From positions 622,501 through 686,500 of the forward strand of contig OZ014412.1 in assembly GCA_963965975.1 (NCBI GenBank): 64,000 bases of DNA, in the 5' to 3' direction. Shown in pieces: positions 23,172-36,600 of the stretch (position 1 is its first letter; each line of letters opens with the position of its first letter). The position numbers were made by a program, and so were the translations under genes. The stretch is from Xestospongia bergquistia (lineage: Eukaryota > Porifera > Demospongiae > Haplosclerida > Petrosiidae). The notes under the pieces were generated by a model, which was not told the DNA's origin, searched no databases, and worked only from the letters and a program-made list of their open reading frames with translations.

Positions 23172-25189
23172 ATGTCTGCCTTTGTCATCCTTGCAGTCTG
23201 TTTAATAAGTAGATGTTCTTCAACTACAAGTGAACTAATGACATCATAACCTTGTCAATAATGTATTGTTCTTGTTATACAGAGATTACTGTTCATCCTC
23301 AGTCAGTCAATACCACTCTTAACTCAACAGTTAGTTTTACTTGTGAAGCTGTTGCTGATCTGATTGACTTTCAAGTAAATGATAGTTCAGCAGATACATC
23401 AGATGTTGTAAACAAAGGCTTTATTCAACAATCTGCACATGCTCTCAATAGTGGTAAAGTAAGAAGAGTGTTATTAGCTGAAGCATTAGAAGACAATAAC
23501 AATACTAATATATCATGTAAAGCATATGGCTCTCCATTGAATGTATACAGTAACATTTCTGTATTAAGAATACAAGGTAAGCTAATGTTATAGATGTCAT
23601 ATTATTATGATATATTGATGTAGGTTTACTAGCTCCTGTTAAAGATCTAACTGCTACAGTTCTCAATGGATCTAGTGTGTTACTGTTGTGGTCTGCACCA
23701 TATACATTGGATAATGTACCTATCACTGGATATAACATCAATGATGATCAAGGAACACTTCTAGATACAGTTAATACTACTGAATACTTCCTTACATCTA
23801 GTAATGATGATCCATGTAATGTAACTACTGTATATGTCTCTGGTATTAATGGAGCTGGTATAGGAGATAGTAATAATGTCATGTACTATATTGCTAGAGG
23901 TATAGCTTTTTTTTAGAAAAATAATTTACTTTTCATTTTACAAGTTAGCTCCCAAGAGTGGCTCTATACACTTATTATTGCTCATACAAACAACAGTCTA
24001 TGATATGACAATATCAATACAAATATTTGTTAATGTAAGTACACCATCATAATAATAACAGTGAAAATAAACTGAATGTCATTATAATATATACAGGTGA
24101 GTCACCTTTGTCCTGGAGAGTATCCTACTAGTGTAGATATTATAATAAAGAATTCTACTGGTCATATAGTACATAGTCTCAATAATGGTACATTGTCTTT
24201 TATTACTGGACACCAGTTTGTTGTCAATGAGTATATTATATTGTCTAGTAAAGTTAATATACCTATATCAACTGAGGTTACATTCAGTAATCTTGATGGA
24301 GAATTTAATATATTAACAGATGTGGAGTTCAGTAAGTCTATATAATTATTATCTCCTGTTTATTAATTGTTTGTTTTATTATAGTAACTTCAGTTAATAT
24401 CAGTGTTAATAATAACAGTATTTGTATCCAATGTTATTATATTAATAACACTACTAAATTAGGATGTCAAGTGGATCTAGTCAATGATAGTAAAGTACTT
24501 TATAGAGTCCAATTATTAAAGAATTCAACTACTAACAAAGCTAATGATTGTATAGTAAATATATCAAGTGGTTACTATGACCTCTATACATATGATATTA
24601 ATGAGAATAGTACAATAAATACTGTTCCTATTGATATCATATATCAAGTATTTGTACCTACTGGGTTGATACTTAGACCCTCTGTAGTCGTATCTACTAT
24701 TAACACACTCCCTTTAATACTACCATCATCATCAACAATAACAACAACAACAACAACAACAACAATGCTACCTTCATGTAAGTATTGTCTTGTGTCACTG
24801 ATAACTATATATATTTCATTTTAGTTCAGTCTAATCTTAGTTCTAGTAAGACTCTTATCATTATTATATCAACCACTACATCAGTTATAATATTTGTGAC
24901 AGCAATTTTGGCTGTAGTCATCATCATCATTATTATTATAGCTATCAAGAGATCTCAACAAAGTATATATAGCCCTATATATGATATCTTGATGTACAGT
25001 ATATTTGTATTAGGTCACAATATAAATGTCAATGATATGAACACACAACAAAATGAAGCTTATGATGTTATTGGACAGTTTAGAGTAAATATGTCTGAAA
25101 ATATGTCTTATGGAGATATTACAACTCATAGACTACCAGTAAAAAACAATAACATCTATGATTATATTAGAAATAGTAACTTGATATAA
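23172..25189 (+). CDS. Ig/FN3 type I receptor, copy B (551 aa)
   Basis: Same gene as at 12957-14974, shifted by 10215: exons 23172-23229, 23283-23576, 23624-23899, 23949-24034, 24097-24331, 24385-24777, 24825-24962, 25014-25189. The open segments are identical to those of copy A, so it predicts the same 551-residue receptor with signal peptide, Ig-like domain, FN3, split FN3-like domain, four-cysteine domain, poly-Thr stalk, helix and YxxI tail. The upstream 2.2 kb is also duplicated, so the promoter is probably present. It lies between the truncated and the complete copies of the Ig gene. Confidence 0.85.
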
Positions 25190-25374
25190 AAACATTCACT
25201 TTCATTTCATTTATTGTTCAGTAATATGTTCTATATTACATGATTGAATGGGCTTTGGGTGGACATGAGGTATGTTGTGATTCACTGACTCAAGAATGTG
25301 TGGCTGATTTAAAATATGTCACTCTTTGTGTTATTGAGTAATAATCACAGACCTGCCAACCATGATATCACAGA

Positions 25375-25845
25375 TAGGCTTGTCCACTTTATGCTCATAA
25401 AATTGAGCATTATGCTTTTAAGCAATGCTTGAAAAACAGCTATTATGCTTTTAGTAAAATAAATTATGCTTGAAACTTGGCCCTATTATTCTCACATTAT
25501 GCTGGAAATCAGTACAGATGAAAAAACTTTTAATGTAGAAAACACTTAAAATGAATAGTAAATAGATAATTATCTTTTGTTATATTGCATCATTAATGAA
25601 GCTTCAATATAATCTTGAAGGCTGAATTGCTGACGATCACTAAATGAGTTCTGTAGCAACGAAAAACCCTTTCAGCAGCAGCTGAACTGGGTAGCACCAA
25701 CAAAATGGTTTTACACAAAATATTTTTTTATAGGAAATGGTACATATTATTCTCTAATTATTCCCTATTATGCTGGCATAATTCTACTATGCCAGCTCCT
25801 ACCTATTATGCTCAAAATTATGCTCTCATGATGTGGACATTACCA
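25375..25845. mobile_element. Non-autonomous hAT-like element, copy B
   Basis: Duplicate of 15160-15630 carried along by the segmental duplication, including both ATCACAGA flanks. It is not an independent insertion. Confidence 0.7.
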
Positions 25846-26182
25846 ATCACAGATAATAAATATCAATATTTAATTACTCCATTATTCATGATTTCACCTT
25901 CAATGTTTTCTTTGGAGAGTAATTTTATTTCATCTCTTGAATCTACTATTTGTAACAACTATATTACACTAGCTAGAGTGTATGTTACCAAAGTATATAG
26001 TCTATATATATTATCATTGTTATCAGTTGATATAATAGGTTTATATGATCTCATTTCTTTTAATACTGTGTTAATAATGATAACAAACCATATAAATACA
26101 ACTATATTATATATATATGTAATACAAAAGATTTATTCTTTTAAGTATGATATGGCAATATCATACTTTTCAGATATGGCAA

Positions 26183-26452
26183 TTACATTGTTATTATCTG
26201 CATGTCAACAAGATCAACTTGACCACAAGAGTTGAATTCGCTGGAAAGAATAGGCTTGACAACAACACCTGTAGTCTTGGGACGTTTCCTCTTCTCTTGA
26301 CATACAACACAGTAGGACTTGAAGAGTTCAATAGCATCTGTTGTGATGTTGGCATACTTTTGCCTAAGATGTTTCAGATTCCTGTCACGACCACAGTGGC
26401 CAGTTGCAATGTGAGCTTTGCTGATGATGTTGTAGGTGCTATTACAACACAT
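26183..26452 (-). pseudogene. Integrase zinc-binding fragment, copy B
   Basis: Identical to 15968-16237: HIATGH ... CVVC zinc-binding pattern and the beginning of a Ginger-type integrase core, without the catalytic part. Confidence 0.65.
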
Positions 26453-26699
26453 TAAAGGAAGTGTGAACTGCTCTGAACTATGTATGATAAATCCTCAGAG
26501 TAGTCATCAAAGCTATGGTATTATTTCCAGTTGAATTACTGTTTCATCAAAGATGTCTCATTGTGGTGATTGTCCATGAAAATCTGTAATAAAGAATTGT
26601 GTACAGATATTAAAACTAATCGTATATTTATGAATAAACTTCCTTACAATACTTAAACAATGCTGAATTTCTACCAATATATCACATTCAGTGATTTTG

Positions 26700-26835
26700 C
26701 GAAATAACAAGAGCCTCATTTCAGTGATTTCATGAAATCACTAGGGTTTTTAGTGAATTTATGAACTCCCTAAGTGAAATAGTGATTTCACAAACTCCCT
26801 GAAAGTTTCAGGGATTTCACAAAATCCCTATTTAG
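26700..26835. repeat. Palindromic AGTGATTTCA motif cluster, copy B
   Basis: Duplicate of 16485-16620. Confidence 0.6.
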
Positions 26836-27369
26836 ACAATCTTACTGTAACATATATAAATTAACACTATATATACATACCTTGATAATGATCTTTTGTT
26901 GAATTTTATACCAGACAGCTGAATTAAAAGCAAAGACAATTACTTTGTGTATTTATTGATCATTATTGTACACAATATCAATCATGTTTGCCATAAAATA
27001 TATTTTTAAAAAAACTTGCTCTATTTGATATAACTCATAGCAGTTAATTAGAATAATAAATATCATTATATTATAGACATACAAAAACAAGAACATACCA
27101 TCTCAAGTTAAAATATGATATTTTAATATTTTCTACAAAATGGGCACTAATATGTCACATGATATAAGATGACATATGACATCATATAATTGTCTGGGTA
27201 AGGAGCTTCATTGTCTAAGAAAGTCAATTTTTAGTTAATGAGTTATCATAATAGACTTTTTATAGTGATATTAAAATTATTTTATAGTTGTTTTTTTGCT
27301 AATCACTTTAATGATTACATCATAGCAACACACATAGCAACTATATAAAGTAAATATAGGCACACCTGT

Positions 27370-27690
27370 ACTTCAGCTCAAAAAAAGTATATATCTCACA
27401 ATGTAGTATTGAATATCATATATAGATACTCAAATATACTTAAGAATATAATGGCTGAGTTAAAAATAGTTATGGGAGACATAAATTACACACAGATACG
27501 TTAGTGTATTTATACACAGAGCATTACATTAACAACAATACTTCCTTTATACTTCAGTTCAAAAAAAATATATATCTCACAATGTAAGTATTGAATAGAT
27601 CATACATAGATACTCAAATATACTTAAACATATAATGGCTAAGTTAAAAACAGTTATGGGAAATATACATTACACATGATATGTCAGTGT
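27370..27690. repeat. Local tandem duplication of about 180 bp, copy B
   Basis: Duplicate of the repeat at 17155-17475. Confidence 0.75.
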
Positions 27691-28434
27691 ATTAACAACA
27701 CTACTTCCTGTTAATACATATAGACATAAGCTTTCAAGATTATAGTATAATTATATACTTATTATATTATTTTACCTGTTTCTCTTCAACACTTATTACT
27801 TCATTGATGAAGATGATCTCCTATTCTATGTGTCTCTTAACTGATCTGTTTTTCTTATGTAATAGCCTCAGACAGTAACCTGGATCCATAAGAAAAGAAT
27901 GGACTTTAAAATCATCATGGGAAGGAGAGAGAACAAGAAGAGACATCTTTATCACACACTTCAGCAGCAATAATAATACGACTATGACCTACAAAAGACA
28001 ACAGAGTTAATTAATAATAGTTACATTAATGATAAAAACAATAAAGCATCACAAGACAGATTGAACACATTGTAGAATGTGATAAGAACATTCACAAAAA
28101 ATATAGCAGACTAATACAAATGAGATACATTGATAGAATTTATACGAAGAAGCTATAAGACCAGATAGTTATAAAGGGAAGACAATTACTTATAAAGGAC
28201 ATTTAGTTATAAAAGAAAGACAATGTCTATTGAAGTAATAATGTACCTTCATATTAGAAGTACAAAGAAAGAATGTCATCATCATCCATATATTGAACTT
28301 CTTTACTTTTAGCACACTCAGATGAAGTGGACTCAATTTTGCTAATGCTATCTTCATGTTCTGTGATATTCTTGTCTTGAGCAATCAGTTAAGTCATTGT
28401 ACATTATAAATGGATTGCCATTATGGAAATAATT

Positions 28435-28848
28435 CTACATCCAATAGTTTTTATTTTGAACAGAGTCATCAGTGTCTTTAACAGCATTGACAAGACTTGT
28501 ATGTGATTAATAGCCTTCTTTAGCCTTATAAGAGCATTAGTATTCTACCATTATAATATAGAGACTTTCTACAAAGTACCTTATTGGGTCAACTCCTTCT
28601 ACTTCATGACCAAACAGGTGATCCTCATGATCAAGATCACTGAATACATAAACAAGTTTACAGTTACTTTCTATAATATCAAGTCATTAAAACATTTTAT
28701 AGTACTTACCATAGTGATCATACTGAGGACATATAGTGAATGATACCCACCTTCTGTCTTCAGTTATATGCTGAAGTAAATACATGAATTAGTTAGTACT
28801 ACATGCAGAACATTCAGGGCATTTGCCACTTACCTTCTTTAACTTCAT
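28435..28848 (-). CDS. Small four-exon gene candidate, copy B (75 aa)
   Basis: Identical counterpart of 18220-18633; exons 28848-28834, 28770-28710, 28670-28580, 28495-28435. Same caveats: no recognised family, one very short intron, uncertain start. Confidence 0.35.
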
Positions 28849-28929
28849 ATTTAAAATAACAACTCGTGATGACGACTAATGCTATATATCATGTACCAGA
28901 CAACCAGCTGCATACAACAACTCAAATCA

Positions 28930-28987
28930 ATGGTTGAGCAGATCTTGTTAGCAATCATTATTTGCTTACTCAGCACAATCACCACAT
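28930..28987 (+). other. Orphan 58-bp signal-peptide exon, copy B
   Basis: Duplicate of 18715-18772. In this copy the complete Ig gene follows, and its phase-1 exon 2 at 31089 could accept this donor, so use as an alternative first exon is possible here. Confidence 0.5.
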
Positions 28988-30034
28988 GTAAATCATGTGA
29001 CATCACACATTAGCTTTTCTGAACTTTATTGATTATATGCAATATTTTACACAAAAAATGTAACTAGCAGTCAAAAGAACAACACTTTATTCATTTCATA
29101 CTGTAATACTAAACGTTGAAATATAATAATATTATTAAGAAGATAATCACTTCTTTTCAAGTTATAGTATACTAAAATTCACGGAAATATTCGGTCTTCT
29201 TTATATCGTATTGACTTGTGGCTCGAGCTTACTTTGCAACTTGCAGTCTTTGAATTTAGAACTACTACCAGTTAAAACCTATAAGGTTAGTGAATGCGTG
29301 GGTCTCTGTTAACAAGCACACAGTACAGAACTCATGACACAGACAGGAAATTAATTTGGGAAGACGGTGAATTTACAAGTATTGTAATTGTTAGACCCTC
29401 GTTCTTGTATCTGTGACAAACAAGTCGTTTTTTTTGAATGAAGTGTTTAATTCTAATTCTAGTAGCTAATGAATAATTAATAATCCAGATGGAGCTTGCA
29501 TATAAAGGAGAAGTCAGTCATTAAAAGAGTAACTTAGTAAATAATAACAAGAACTAGTATTTCTATAACCAATCTTTATCTACAAAGATATAGGTAAGTT
29601 GTGAAGACATAAGATATAATAGATTTTTTGATTGTTGGTCTACTGTACCATTTTACTCCCTTTTATTACTATTAAATGTAAGTAATTATAATTCCTTTAA
29701 AAATATATTTATGAAGTTGTAGGGTTATAATAAATGCAAGCATATTATAGTTAAATGCCTTATTATTTCAATGGTCCTAGAAATATTCTATTACACAGTG
29801 CTGATCAATACTATCGTTATTTTGTTGTGTATAAATTAATTGCCTTTCCTGTTAATTACTGATAAATAGCACTGCATTGATAATATTATGCTCTATATTC
29901 TTTACCAGGACATTGCATAATCTAGTGAAAATCAGTAATCTGTTTATTTTTAAATTATTTGCATATATATTTTTCATAACTAGTCCTTTGTAATGTTTCT
30001 TGTCTTTTGTTCACAGATAACTAAAATTGCTAAT

Positions 30035-31039
30035 ATGGAACAAATATTGAATGAAAGAAGACAATTCAAGTCTACATTAACCATTTTTTTCTCACTTTAC
30101 TTTGTCTTGCTGCTTACCCATCTCTCTCTAGCATCCTCTGGTAAGTAAATATATTGTAAAACACATAATTACTATCATTATTTTTGTTATATTAATGATA
30201 AATCTTGTATTTATATATCATTTGAATAATTGTTATATTAAAGAAGAAATCCTGCATGTACCGTTGAAACATTTGGCATTAATATTTATCTTTGTTTGGT
30301 GAAAAAATTTTAATATGAATATTTCAACCATCTTAGTAACTTATTACAATTTAAACTCTCTATAATTATACTGACTAATATTGTTATATCAGAAATAACA
30401 ATAGTTGAACTTCTGTATGCATATTGTGCATGATGTGAGGCTTTATAATTTACATGTACATGTTGTTATGTCATTATGTTGTTACATTACGTCATCAGAC
30501 AGTAGGAGACGTGTTAAAGTGGATGACATTTCATAGCAACATGTCTGAACCACCTGTGTTATCATTTCAAAGATAAAGATACTTTGCTCCCGAAAAATCA
30601 TTTCTTATATAACACACTTGTCAAATCTACTTAGAACATACATGTACATGTGGATGTAGAGTATCTACATTTATAAGGACGTACCATCCTACACTAACAG
30701 TAGTGATGTTACAAATGTACACTTGTCAGGTGCTTAGTAGAATAGTTGTACTTTGTATCTGTTGCTTTGTCAAACCTCATAGCTAAATGTTTGATTTGAC
30801 TGGAACTCTTTGAAAGGGTACATATGTATTCTTGTCTTTATTCAAAATGTTTTGTAGGAAGTCACTTAAGGAATTTGTTATTTTACTGTTATTTGTGTTA
30901 CTTGTGACTTGACTGATAGTCAGACTTGTACATGCACATGTAATATGTATTTATTTTTTAATAAAGCATACTTTTGTGTTTAATTACTATCTAAAAATCA
31001 CGTAGATTTAATGTGCTTGATATTTACTGGTACTTACTT

Positions 31040-31082
<43 letters not shown>

Positions 31083-33618
31083 ATTCAGCCTCAGTCAGCC
31101 TACTTGTTACAAAACCTTATATCAACGTTGAATATATGGGATGTAATCCATCTGACACTACCAATTGCTACCTGGTTAATTTCAAATTTAATAATTCCAT
31201 TGTCAGTACAAGTGGCGGAAAATATCAAATAACAAATACATCTTTTCCAGTCATCTTGAGAATCCTCAACGTAGGCCCAAGTGATGCTGGAACATATCAA
31301 TGTACATTTAAGTGCTCAGGTGTTGATGTTAGCTCCAGTGCTGTCTATCTCCCTTTTGCCTGTAAGTCAACTAACAAACCCCATTTTGACAGTCATGTGT
31401 TAGCATATGTTTATACTGTTCCCCCCAAAGTCCACTGCTCCAAGTTATATCATGTACATGTACATGTACTTACAACATACCATTAGTAGCCTTTAGACTC
31501 AATATTTACCAACAGATATACAAGTACATTGTGTATTACCACGTTTAAAGTTAACACATGTTTCCTTTTCACTTACTATAGATCCTGTAGCATTTAGTAC
31601 TCCTAACAATGTGATCTATCATGAATATATTGGTCATGATGTGACTTTGATTTGTGATGTCATCAACTACGCTGAACTTCAGTGGCAACTCACAGATAAC
31701 ACTGTCCTTAGTTCCAATAATAAATACCAATATCAGGTTAGAAACTAAAATATTAAGATTTTTTTGTTTTTATATTAACATCAATTACCACTTGATACTT
31801 TCAACAATATTATTTTCAGCTGTGTTATTTTCAGCAACATTAAATGTAACAGTATTATATCTTGATAGTACATGTACTTTGAATAAGATAATAAATTTTA
31901 TACACATTTTTACAAACTTGTAACTTTTTATAAAACATAATAACAACAATTAAAATGCAAATATATGAATATACATGTGAAAAAATTATGACCTTTTAAA
32001 GAACTACATTTTTAAATGAATTGGATTACACTTAACTATATTATTTTGTTAGGGTTCCAATCTGATGATATCTTCTCTTCAATTATCTGATGAACGTACT
32101 TATAGATGTGTTGTCGAGGATCCATTAAACTTTAGTTTTGAGATTAATGCTATCCTTAAAGTTTATAGTAAGTAATCCATACACAATTACATATATATAG
32201 AGTGCCTGCTAACATTTACTTCTTCATGTTAATGTAGCATTAATTTATGACATATGTATATGATATACCCTGTGATATGACATTTAAAGTACATGTACAA
32301 TATACGATATACATGTGCATGTAAAATGGTATTTATGTTTTGTACATGTACTTAATCACGATATTATTAATTTGTAGTTGTTTAATTTTGGTTTAGGAGC
32401 TGAAAGTGCATAATATGAAAAATTTAGGCCAACCCTAAATTTAGTGAAATTCTGTACTGTATGTTAATTATTTTTTAAATTTTTCTTAACAGTGAAACCA
32501 GTTATACAAGTGTCACATAATACTAGTGTATTAGTTTATGAGGGTAACAGTACTTACTTTACATGTAATGCAACTGGATCACCACGTCCTGTTATTATTT
32601 GGTCCAGGACCGGCAACCAGGAGACCTTAAGTATTGGTGGAAGGATCCAGAAAACAGAAGGTATATACATGTATGATACAATTTTCTTGCCCTTGTTGAA
32701 ACTGTCATGTACATGTACATGTAGATGACAAAATGTATCAATATCTCTATAATTCTATTCTAGGAATGAGTTTCAGTCCATGTTATAATATGCACACTTT
32801 CTTTCTGTGTAGTTGTGGTAAATCAGTACACACTACATAGTACTTTGACTATTAATCATGTGCAAATAGGTGATAATGGAACCTATCAATGTATAGCCTC
32901 TACTGTAAATGCAACACGATTTTCAACATTTCGTCTCAATATTTATGGTATGTATTTTAACTCTCTCATCACATGCCCATGTTATTGTTTCCCTTTTTTC
33001 TTTTCCTCTTTCCTACCTCTTGTACCTTCCCCATCAATTTTACCCCTTTTTTTCAACTTCCTTTTTCTTTTATCCCTTCCTTCCTTCCTACATCTTCTCA
33101 CTTTCCTCCCTCCGACTTCCCACTTCCTCTTTCCTATCCCTCCTCACTCACCTCCAGTCCCACCTACACCCTTCTTTTCTTTATACTCAATTGTTATTAG
33201 CTACTTCAGTGTTAATATCAGTTGGATCTTATCAAATGTAGAAGATAACACTAATTTAACTGTAAGTCAACTAGATGTGTATATCTAGTGGGTATCACTA
33301 TTTTGCTTAGTTAGATGCACTTAGTAACTGTACATGTACGTATTGCAATACATGTGCATTATGTACATGTGGAGTTGTTATTATATTCTACTATTTAATT
33401 TTAATATTTAAATGTTTTTAATAATGTCTTTTCTGTAGATATCATGGAGACTTGCTAGCAATATTGGAGATGTTCTTGGACAAGTAACTTTACCTAAAAG
33501 TGTTTCAACTTTCTTTATTTCTGGTCTCTCTTCAAATACTTCATATGTCATATCTGGTCAAATCTCTGGGATGAATCTGAGTGATTTCAAAACTATTACT
33601 ACTGAAGAATTGGGTTAG
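30035..33618 (+). CDS. Multi-Ig plus FN3 surface or secreted protein (about 411 aa)
   Basis: Exons 30035-30140 (signal peptide MEQ...LASS), 31089-31361, 31582-31736, 32053-32167, 32493-32660, 32813-32947, 33158-33261 and 33439-33613. Domain 1 (36-126) has a V-set-like end, DAGTYQC. Domain 2 (127-216) has LICDV...LQWQL and DERTYRC. Domain 3 (217-317) has FTCNATG...IIWSR and DNGTYQC, and is I-set-like. An FN3-like region (318-410) ends with TEELG. Exon 8 ends at a weak GTTAG donor; reading through gives TAG at 33618 and a secreted 411-residue protein. An AATAAA near 34243 could end this transcript. Splicing on to the phase-1 Ig exon at 37606 is the alternative and would make a larger membrane receptor. 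Its Ig domains are canonical, unlike those of its neighbours. Confidence 0.65.
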
Positions 33619-36600
33619 TATAGAGTTAGTATACACATACAGCTACAGGGAGGCTCAGCCACATCAAATACAATGGTATTTGTACACTCCCTTTAGTACA
33701 GATTATAGTACATGTGATGTTTACATGTACTATGTGTTTATATGTATATTGTACAATATAATAATTTTATACTGATATTTATTTAAAGTTAGTTTAACAT
33801 TGTTGTATAAGGAGGGAGTATACAGTTGTCACTACTTCTATACTCATGGCAGTTATAACAGTAAATTATTACTTGCATCAGTAGCAAATAGTTACTTTGT
33901 GGGCTATCAATTGTCTGGTACTTTCAAGGAATGTAGTGTGAAACTGACAAGTAGTTGATTGATGATAGTACAAACAGCTTTAGGTACAGTGAGGTTCATA
34001 TCAGTCTCTTCATTGTGAATATTACTTTTTTTGGTACAAACTGCATATATATCAAGCGTTGTATCAAACATTACATCATGGCTCAAGAGACCTTTCCATC
34101 CTGTCATGTAATTTTTTATTTCCTATACAACAAATTTCAAAGACAGTGTATACTGAGTAGGTTTTATTTGAGATAACTATATGATAGTCGCCTGTTGCTA
34201 AGTTCCTGGCTATCATCATGGATTCAAATGGTTTTCATGTTTGAATAAAGCTGATTAAATTTGTTAGATCACTTATACATTTTTAATTGTTACATTATTT
34301 GAAGATAATTCTATGTAGTTTCTAAGTATCAACAATAGAGATATGTCACTGTGATTCTATAACACTAGTGGCTTTGATCATTTTTAGGTTTTTTCAACGT
34401 TTGTTACTTTTTGTTAGCTTAGAGTTGATTAACTTTTGTGGCACCTTGCATTATAATTTTATATATACTATCTAAATTCATATTTAACTTACAAGTAGAC
34501 TCTGCTGAAATTAACCTCACATTCTCGACATCAAATACCTGACATTCTTGTGGTTTGATTTTGCGTGGGTGTTCCACATTAACAGGTGGAGCTGTTATAA
34601 TAATTTTTGATTTTCTTTTAAATTTAAAGATTAGAATCTGCATGTTATTATTTTCATTTAATTAAATAGACCAGAAGATGTTTGAGCAATAACAATAACA
34701 ATATAATTGTTGTATATAACATAGTATACATTAATGTTGTTTTAGTTTAGGTTTATATAATTTTAGTTAGTTATAGTTAGTTTTTCTACCAATGGAATAG
34801 TTTTAGTTAGTTATAGTTAGTTCTCTGCCAGTGGAATAATTTCAGTTATTTCTCTGCTTTAGAAATAATTTTAGTTAGTTATAGTTGAGAAAGTTAGTTA
34901 AATTTAATGCATTATTAGACTAAAGATACTGCTTGTTTTTCTTAAAAGTATTTCACTCTTTAAGTTTGTATCTGCCAATCGGTTTCTTCTATTACTTGAT
35001 GCATACCTAGCTTTGGAAGGAGAATCTTGTTCCATTAGTAGATCACGAAATTCCTGGTTTTCCACTAGAATTGTTGCAACATTTACACTACCAATTAATG
35101 TAGCTAACTTCTCAGTTATTTTCTAAATTATTTGTTGTAAGAAGATTTATGCAGCATCAAAAGCAAGGCTTAGTTGCCTGGTGTCGTTTTACCATTACAA
35201 GTAGCATTATTATCCTTAAGATTCTTTTCTTTCCAATAACTTCCTATAAGTATCAGCAAGACATTTGCTCAGGTAATGTTTTAATTAGTTGGATTTTTTC
35301 CTTTTATTTTATTGTCACATTCAACCTTTTTTGAGGTCTTAATCTTGCAAACATTATTGTTTGGTGCTTCATCATCTTCAAAAGTATTCCCAAACTGGGC
35401 TTGCTTTTGGTCTTCCAGTTGACATAGCAGACATAATAGAAATTTCAACTTCCTGTCTTTTTACTGTCTACTGATGTATGCCCAGCACACAGTTGTATTG
35501 TGCATTGTGATAGCTTTTTGTACAACCAAAGTGAAAGGTATACATGTGCTTATATTGAATTGTGCTATCTGTCATTATCATTTTATAACAAGTTAACATA
35601 TCACTTACTAGTGGTTTATCTTTTGTGCAAGTATGACAGTTATTTATTGAGTACAGGTATCTGTTGGTTTAGTTCGGAACTAACTATAATAGTTAGTTAT
35701 AGTTAGTTTTTGCCATTATTGCATTAACTTTAGTTAGTTTGAGTTAGTTTTCTTGGTTTCAAAAAACTTTTAGTTAGTTTTAGTTAGTTAATTGTCAGAC
35801 GAAAAAGATTTATTTAGTTATAGTTAGTTAACTAAAAGTCAAACAGACTAAACTAAAAAGGTTTTAGTTTTAGTTATTGTTAACTAAAACAACACTAGTA
35901 TACATACTATTGTGAACTGGTTATAATAGAAGTCAATAATGAAGTCATAAATTATCACAATATTAATATGAACATTACAAACAAACCTACTATTATATCA
36001 ATAGAAACATGATAAATTAAATAAATATTGAATTATATCTTCAAATTTATTGCTGTAGAACTGATTACCTAGATTGAGACAATAGAGATTATAATTCATC
36101 AAGTATCAATTAGTAATAATAAATATCTGTTACTTTTTGATATACAAAAGTCAAATATTCTATTCAATTATGCAACAAACTGGACATCTTCTCTTTTGTA
36201 TTGATGTCTCTTAATGTTTGAATGCTCCACACCAGTAAGTGTTTTTCTGTTATTATTATACAAGCACCTACGTTTACAAAAGTCTCAATTAGTACTGTCC
36301 CTAGCTTACTACACTCCATAGTAAAAGGTAATCTGGTACCTTTGCTCGATTTTCTTGGGATAGGAGGTATTAAATGATGAAATAAAGATGTTTATTTTCC
36401 ATTTCCTGTTTCCTTTATGTCTTAAAATAATATCATTTACATGTCAGGTGGTAATAACTATTTTATTTGCCAAAATTGAAATGGAATAGTTTCAATGAAC
36501 ATAATGATAAAAGTGTGCATATTAATATTAGCTACCCCAAAAAATAAAGTAAAGATACCAGACTACCTTCACAGTGGATCATACACAGTCATAGTAAGCT

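Larger units (their letters stand above)
20911..31125 (+). repeat. Tandem segmental duplication, copy B
   Basis: Second copy of the 10.2-kb unit 10701-20910. It continues uninterrupted into the complete Ig gene at its right end. The single difference noticed is a CATCC repeat near 20972. Near identity means a very recent event or an assembly artefact. Confidence 0.9.

Noticed and set aside
32909..33288. Open frames of 75-157 codons over a pyrimidine-rich stretch
   Set aside because: They read an intron: exon 6 ends at 32947 with a GTATGT donor, and the C/T-rich sequence leads to the TCCAG acceptor before 33158. The amino acid composition (Phe, Leu, Pro, Ser) follows the tract.
34700..35900. 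TAGTTAGTTATAGTTAG repeats as a satellite or telomere-like array
   Set aside because: They are confined to a unit with inverted ends and an 8-bp target duplication, so they are subterminal repeats of a DNA transposon.
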